Assembly (NCBI GenBank): GCA_934645175.1
Contig: CAKUDE010000002.1
Location: forward strand, 1-64,000
Length of the DNA stretch: 64,000 bases
DNA from: an uncultured Oscillospiraceae bacterium
GTDB lineage: Bacteria > Bacillota > Clostridia > Oscillospirales > Oscillospiraceae
Direction: 5' to 3'
Shown: positions 60,364 through 64,000 of the stretch, one piece after another
Numbering within the stretch: the first letter of the stretch is position 1
How the letters are laid out: the number at the start of each line of letters is the position of its first letter
Program-made: the position numbers and the translations under genes
Notes under the pieces: model-generated
What the model was told of the DNA's origin: nothing
Database searches by the model: none
What the model saw: only the letters and a program-made list of their open reading frames with translations

Positions 60364-61446
60364 TTGCGTCAGAACTGGCACCCGGAGCGCGCCGCCGCGT
60401 ACTTCGGGATCGACGGAACGCTTGTCCGCTGCGACAGCTACGGCAGCGGGCATATCAACTCCACCTATCAGATCGAAACGGACCGCGGGGAGCGCTACAT
60501 TTTGCAGCGTATCAACAGCCGCGTCTTTACCGACCCCAAAGCGGTCATGGAGAACATCGGCGCCATCACGCAGTATCTGCGTGAGCGCGGCAATCAGCAG
60601 AGCGGTACGCCGTGTTTTATTCCGGACACGGAGGGGAAATACTATCATATCGACCCGGACGGCGAATACTGGCGCTGCTATCGCTTTACCGACGGCCTGT
60701 GCCTGAATCTGCCGGAATCGGACACCGATCTGTATGAAAGCGCCGTCGCCTTCGGACATTTTCAGGAGCTTTTGCAGGATTTTCCCGCCGAAACGCTGCA
60801 CGAAACCATTCCGCTGTTCCATAATACGCCCAACCGCTACCGCCAGCTCCGCGACGCGCTTGAGGCCGACCGCGTCGGCCGCGCGGCGGGCGTTGCCGGC
60901 GAGCTGGACTATATCTTCTCCCGTGAGCGGGAGGCGGGAACCATCGTCCGCCTGCTTGACGGCGGAGAGCTGCCCCTGCGTGTGACGCATAACGACACGA
61001 AGCTCAATAATGTGCTGCTCGACCGCGTGACGCATAAGGCGCTGTGCGTGCTCGATCTGGACACCGTTATGCCCGGCTCATCACTCTATGACTATGGCGA
61101 TTCCGTCCGCTTCGGCGCCGCCACCGCACCGGAGGATGAGGCCGATCTCGGCAAAATGGGCATTGATCTGCACCTGTTCCGCGTCTATACTGCGGGATAC
61201 CTCGCCGCCTGCCACAGCCTGACCGAGCGCGAGATCGAGCTGCTGCCCCTCGGCGCAAAGACCATTACGCTGGAGCTGGGCATCCGCTTTTTGACCGACT
61301 ACCTTGACGGCGACCGCTATTTCCGTGTTGCCTATCCCGAGCACAATCTCGTCCGCGCCCGCGCGCAGCTCAAGCTCGCGCAGGATATGGAGGCGCACTG
61401 GGACGAGATGCGGAAAATCGTTACCGAAGAAGCCGAGAAACGCTGA
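60364..61446 (+). CDS. nahK: N-acetylhexosamine 1-kinase-like phosphotransferase (NahK-like)
   Basis: Predicted to phosphorylate GlcNAc or GalNAc at C1, a step of the lacto-N-biose/galacto-N-biose route known from bifidobacteria. The 360 residues follow the NahK pattern closely: YGSGHINSTYQIET, GHFQELLQDFPAETLHETIP, LRVTHNDTKLNNVLLD (catalytic aspartate region), VLDLDTVMPGSSLYDYGDS and YPEHNLVRARAQLKLAQDME. A TTG start at 60364 is the one in frame with the ribosome site AGGAAGGAT; an ATG at 60354 is out of frame. The next two genes also suit amino-sugar use. An aminoglycoside or homoserine kinase is less likely given those motifs. Confidence 0.86.
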   Translation: MRQNWHPERAAAYFGIDGTLVRCDSYGSGHINSTYQIETDRGERYILQRINSRVFTDPKAVMENIGAITQYLRERGNQQSGTPCFIPDTEGKYYHIDPDGEYWRCYRFTDGLCLNLPESDTDLYESAVAFGHFQELLQDFPAETLHETIPLFHNTPNRYRQLRDALEADRVGRAAGVAGELDYIFSREREAGTIVRLLDGGELPLRVTHNDTKLNNVLLDRVTHKALCVLDLDTVMPGSSLYDYGDSVRFGAATAPEDEADLGKMGIDLHLFRVYTAGYLAACHSLTEREIELLPLGAKTITLELGIRFLTDYLDGDRYFRVAYPEHNLVRARAQLKLAQDMEAHWDEMRKIVTEEAEKR

Positions 61447-61456
61447 GGAGGTTCCC

Positions 61457-62836
61457 ATGAACTATTTAGGCATTGACTACCGCATCGGCAAGCTGCCGCC
61501 CCTGGATCCCGACTTTATTCCCTTCGGTGTCTGGCTGGACGCCTACGAAAAGGGCGCACAAAAGCCGCTGGCCATCGCCATTGAGCGCGATCAGGGCCGC
61601 GTCTCCGTGCATCACACCAGGATCCACGGCACGCCCGAGCTGGCCGAGGCGGATTACCGCTTTGTTGAGCGCTATGTAAAGTTCCTGCTCTGGTCCGTCG
61701 GCGGCTGGCGTATCACGCTCTGCGGCGACAGCGCCCTGGCGGCGCGGCTGCAAGGCGCCTACACCCTTCAGGGCGAGCGGAAGTTCGACGTGCAGTTCAT
61801 GCAGGACGTCTATGAGCGGCCTTTTGAGGTGATCGACTGTACCGAGGCGGAGTTCCCGAAGGCGAACGAGGCCTCCGTGCCCATCGGCGGCCATATGGAA
61901 GGCTGCCGCATCGGCTTTGATGCCGGCGGCTCCGACCGTAAGGTCAGCGCCGTGATCGACGGGAAGGTCGTCTATTCCGAGGAGGTCGTCTGGCATCCCA
62001 AGACGGAGTCCGACCCGCAGTACCATTTTGACGGCATTGTCTCGGCCTTCCGCACCGCTGCGTCCAAAATGCCGCGTGTGGACGGGATCGGCGTGTCCTC
62101 GGCCGGCGTTTTCATCGGCAACAGCCCGATGGTCAGCGCTCTGTTTATCAAGGTACCGCGCGAAAAACGCGAGCTGGTCAAGTCGATCTATGACCGCGCC
62201 GCACTGGAGATCGGCGATGTGCCCATCGTTGTGGCCAACGACGGCGACGTTACCGCGCTGGCAGGCTCCATGGGTCTGGAATGCGGCTGCGTCATGGGAA
62301 TGGCCATGGGCACGAGCGAGGCCGTCGGCTATGTTGACCGCGACCGCAACGTGCTCGGCTGGCTTAACGAGCTGGCCTTTGCGCCGGTCGATCTGTTTGA
62401 GGGCGCAATGGCGGATGAATGGTCCACCGATATCGGCGTGGGCTGTAAGTATTTCTCGCAGGATGCCGTCATCAAGCTCGCGCCCCGCGCGGGCATCGAC
62501 CTTGACCCGTCGCTTACCCCGGCCGAGAAGCTCAGCGCCGTGCAGGCGCTTATGGCGCAGGGAGATGCACGCGCAAGGGCGGTCTTTGAGTCCGTCGGCG
62601 TATACCTTGCGCATACGCTGCCGCTGTACTGCCGTTTCTATGATGTCCGTCACCTGATTGTGCTGGGGCGCGTGATGTCCGGCGAGGGCGGAAATGTGAT
62701 TCTCGATACCTGTCTGGAGGTTCTGCGCGAGGAGTACCCCGCGCTGGCGCAGTCCGTGCGCGTGATGCTGCCGGACGAAAAGACGCGCCGCGTCGGCCAG
62801 TCCGTCGCCGCCGCCAGCCTGCCCGTTGTGAAATAA
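61457..62836 (+). CDS. Divergent ROK-like sugar kinase with a long N-terminal domain
   Basis: 459-residue protein. From about residue 155 it has the ASKHA fold of ROK kinases (RIGFDAGGSDRKVSAVIDGK, a GIGVSSAGVFIGN turn, VPIVVANDGDVTALAGSMGL, MAMGTSEAVGYVDRD). The usual ROK zinc motif CxCGxxGC is missing. The first ~150 residues (LGIDYRIGKLPPLDPDF ... VKFLLWSVGGWRITLCGDSA) are not a DNA-binding domain and are not recognised. Between a NahK-like gene and nagA it could make GlcNAc-6-phosphate, the substrate of NagA, but this is inference. GAGGAGG precedes the ATG, ten bases after the NahK-like stop. Confidence 0.72.
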   Translation: MNYLGIDYRIGKLPPLDPDFIPFGVWLDAYEKGAQKPLAIAIERDQGRVSVHHTRIHGTPELAEADYRFVERYVKFLLWSVGGWRITLCGDSALAARLQGAYTLQGERKFDVQFMQDVYERPFEVIDCTEAEFPKANEASVPIGGHMEGCRIGFDAGGSDRKVSAVIDGKVVYSEEVVWHPKTESDPQYHFDGIVSAFRTAASKMPRVDGIGVSSAGVFIGNSPMVSALFIKVPREKRELVKSIYDRAALEIGDVPIVVANDGDVTALAGSMGLECGCVMGMAMGTSEAVGYVDRDRNVLGWLNELAFAPVDLFEGAMADEWSTDIGVGCKYFSQDAVIKLAPRAGIDLDPSLTPAEKLSAVQALMAQGDARARAVFESVGVYLAHTLPLYCRFYDVRHLIVLGRVMSGEGGNVILDTCLEVLREEYPALAQSVRVMLPDEKTRRVGQSVAAASLPVVK

Positions 62837-62900
62837 TCCTGCCGCTTGCGCAGGGACAATATGTGCAGGTGCTGCTGCGAGAAGGGCGCCTGCTTTGCAG

Positions 62901-63083
62901 GTCATTGCGCGGAGCGACGCAACGCGGCGTTTCCGCCCCCGTGTCATTGCAAGGAGGGCGCAGTCCGACGCGGCAATCTGATGCGGGGTCTTACAGGAGA
63001 TTGCCACGACCCCTGCGGGGTCTCGCAATGACAGTAACCATACAAGGCTGCCACGACTTGCCGCCGCAGGTCCCGCAATGACG
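62901..63083. repeat. Dispersed REP/MITE-like repeat cluster 15
   Basis: Contains a complete unit in the reverse spacer orientation (spacer GATGCGGGGTCTTACAGG) with GGGCGCAGTCC and GACCCC hairpins, and a decayed right half-unit. It lies within the amino-sugar cluster between the ROK-like and nagA genes. Confidence 0.9.
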
Positions 63084-63120
63084 GACCCGCCGTTTTTTCA
63101 ACCATCGCCAAGGAGAGCTT

Positions 63121-64000
63121 ATGATTTTCAAAAATGCAAGGATCTATTCCGAGCGCTTCGTCTTTGAGCCGGGGTGCTTTGCCGTGGAAAACGGTGTGTT
63201 TACCGGGGTATTCTGCGCGGAGTCGCCCGATGCGGTCGATCTCGGCGGCGCTTACGTCATTCCCGGCCTGATCGACGTCCATTCGCACGGCAATTCCGGT
63301 GCGGATTTTTCGGATGCGGACGATGACGGCCTTCGCAAAATGGCGCGTTACTATGCCGAAAACGGCATCACGTCCTTCGCGCCTGCGTCCATGACGCTGC
63401 CGTACGAGACGCTGTCACGCGCCTTTGCCACGGCGCGGCGGCTGGCCGATGCACAGCCGGAGGGCTGTGCGGTGCTGCGCGGGATTCAAATGGAGGGACC
63501 GTTCTTTTCTGAAAAGAAAAAGGGCGCGCAGAACGGCGCGTATCTGCGTGAGCCGGACTTCGACGCGTTCCGGCGGCTGTATGACGAGTGCGGCGGGCTT
63601 GTGCGTATCGTCGATGTGGCTCCGGAGCTGCCCGGTGCGATTGAATTCATCCGCGAAGCGGGCCGCCTGTGTACCGTCTCCGTTGCCCACACCGACGCGG
63701 ACTACGATGCTGCCCGCGCCGCCTTTGATGCCGGTGCGACCCACCTGACCCATCTGTATAACGCCATGCCCGGCATCCATCACCGCAAGCCCGGTGTGAT
63801 CCCTGCCGCTGCGGAGAACGAGCGCGTCAGCGCCGAGCTGATCTGCGACGGGCAGCATGTCCATCCCGCGGCCGTGCGCTTCGCCTTCCGTGCGTTCGGT
63901 GCGGCGCGTGTGGTCCTGATTTCCGACTCACTGCGTTGCTGCGGAATGCCGGACGGCGAATATGAGCTGGGCGGCCAGCAGGTATTCCTGAAGGGCGGCG
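63121..64000 (+). CDS. nagA: N-acetylglucosamine-6-phosphate deacetylase (3' end outside window)
   Basis: Removes acetate from GlcNAc-6-phosphate, giving glucosamine-6-phosphate. The frame is open for 293 codons to the window edge. It shows the amidohydrolase marks: VIPGLIDVHSHGNSG with the HxH metal motif, GIQMEGPFFSEKKKGAQNGA with the metal glutamate, VAPELPGAIEF, VSVAHTDADYDAA with a metal histidine, THLTHLYNAMPGIHHRKPG and ELICDGQHVHPAAVRF. AAGGAGAGCTT precedes ATG 63121. Complete relatives are about 370-390 residues, so roughly 80-100 residues lie beyond the window. Confidence 0.93.
   Translation, partial: MIFKNARIYSERFVFEPGCFAVENGVFTGVFCAESPDAVDLGGAYVIPGLIDVHSHGNSGADFSDADDDGLRKMARYYAENGITSFAPASMTLPYETLSRAFATARRLADAQPEGCAVLRGIQMEGPFFSEKKKGAQNGAYLREPDFDAFRRLYDECGGLVRIVDVAPELPGAIEFIREAGRLCTVSVAHTDADYDAARAAFDAGATHLTHLYNAMPGIHHRKPGVIPAAAENERVSAELICDGQHVHPAAVRFAFRAFGAARVVLISDSLRCCGMPDGEYELGGQQVFLKGG

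Overview
The window looks like the chromosome of a spore-forming, Gram-positive member of the Clostridia, most likely an Oscillospirales-type gut anaerobe. Supporting signs are high G+C (about 60% by eye), AGGAGG-type ribosome sites, 4-base ATGA gene overlaps, a SpoIVB sporulation protease, LTA-synthase-like and TagO/WecB-type envelope genes, a selenium-dependent molybdenum hydroxylase system and a NahK-type amino-sugar kinase. The order-level placement is inference; no rRNA gene is present to test it.

Layout. 1-7 kb: end of a prepilin-like protein, glyQS, a split transketolase, a GNAT and a cysteine desulfurase. 7-11 kb: a polar amino-acid ABC importer and a cell-wall-type lipoprotein. 11-17.8 kb: a selenium-dependent molybdenum hydroxylase locus (three enzyme subunits, yqeB-like gene, selD and a divergent mocA-like gene). 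17.8-21 kb: uvrB and deoC. 21-22.3 kb: a phage-type lysis cassette. 22.4-25.4 kb: TetR regulator with two small genes, then spoIVB. 25.6-30.3 kb: a FecCD-type ABC importer operon with an embedded XdhC and a methyltransferase, plausibly the molybdate supply for the hydroxylase. 30.4-37 kb: DMT transporter, methionine-gamma-lyase-like protein, AbrB-type regulator, pyrG and pckA. 37-39.5 kb: a lipoprotein, a strongly promoted structured RNA candidate and secG. 39.5-46.3 kb: prfB, wecB, tagO, trpS and an LTA-synthase-like protein. 46.5-49.7 kb: NUDIX, tRNA-Tyr and tRNA-Thr, an AEC transporter, and an XRE regulator divergent from a prepilin. 50-57 kb: MATE and a compact shikimate operon aroB-aroA-aroC-chorismate mutase-aroE/K fusion-aroQ. 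57-64 kb: MATE plus ABC exporter, then NahK-like, divergent ROK-like and NagA genes for N-acetylhexosamine use.

Fifteen gaps between genes hold a dispersed REP/MITE-like element. Its ends read GTCATTGCGAG...GGCAATCT and AGATTGCC...CTCGCAATGAC, around interchangeable small hairpins and a recognisable central spacer. A second family of CTCCCC/GGGGAG hairpins is also scattered. Many small open frames in the gaps are artefacts of these repeats.

The observations most worth following are the two physically separate but functionally convergent molybdenum loci (with a palindrome at the importer promoter), the modular repeat family, the orphan structured RNA near 38.6 kb, the isolated holin/endolysin cassette, and the aroE-aroK fusion. 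No CRISPR array, IS transposase or complete prophage was seen.
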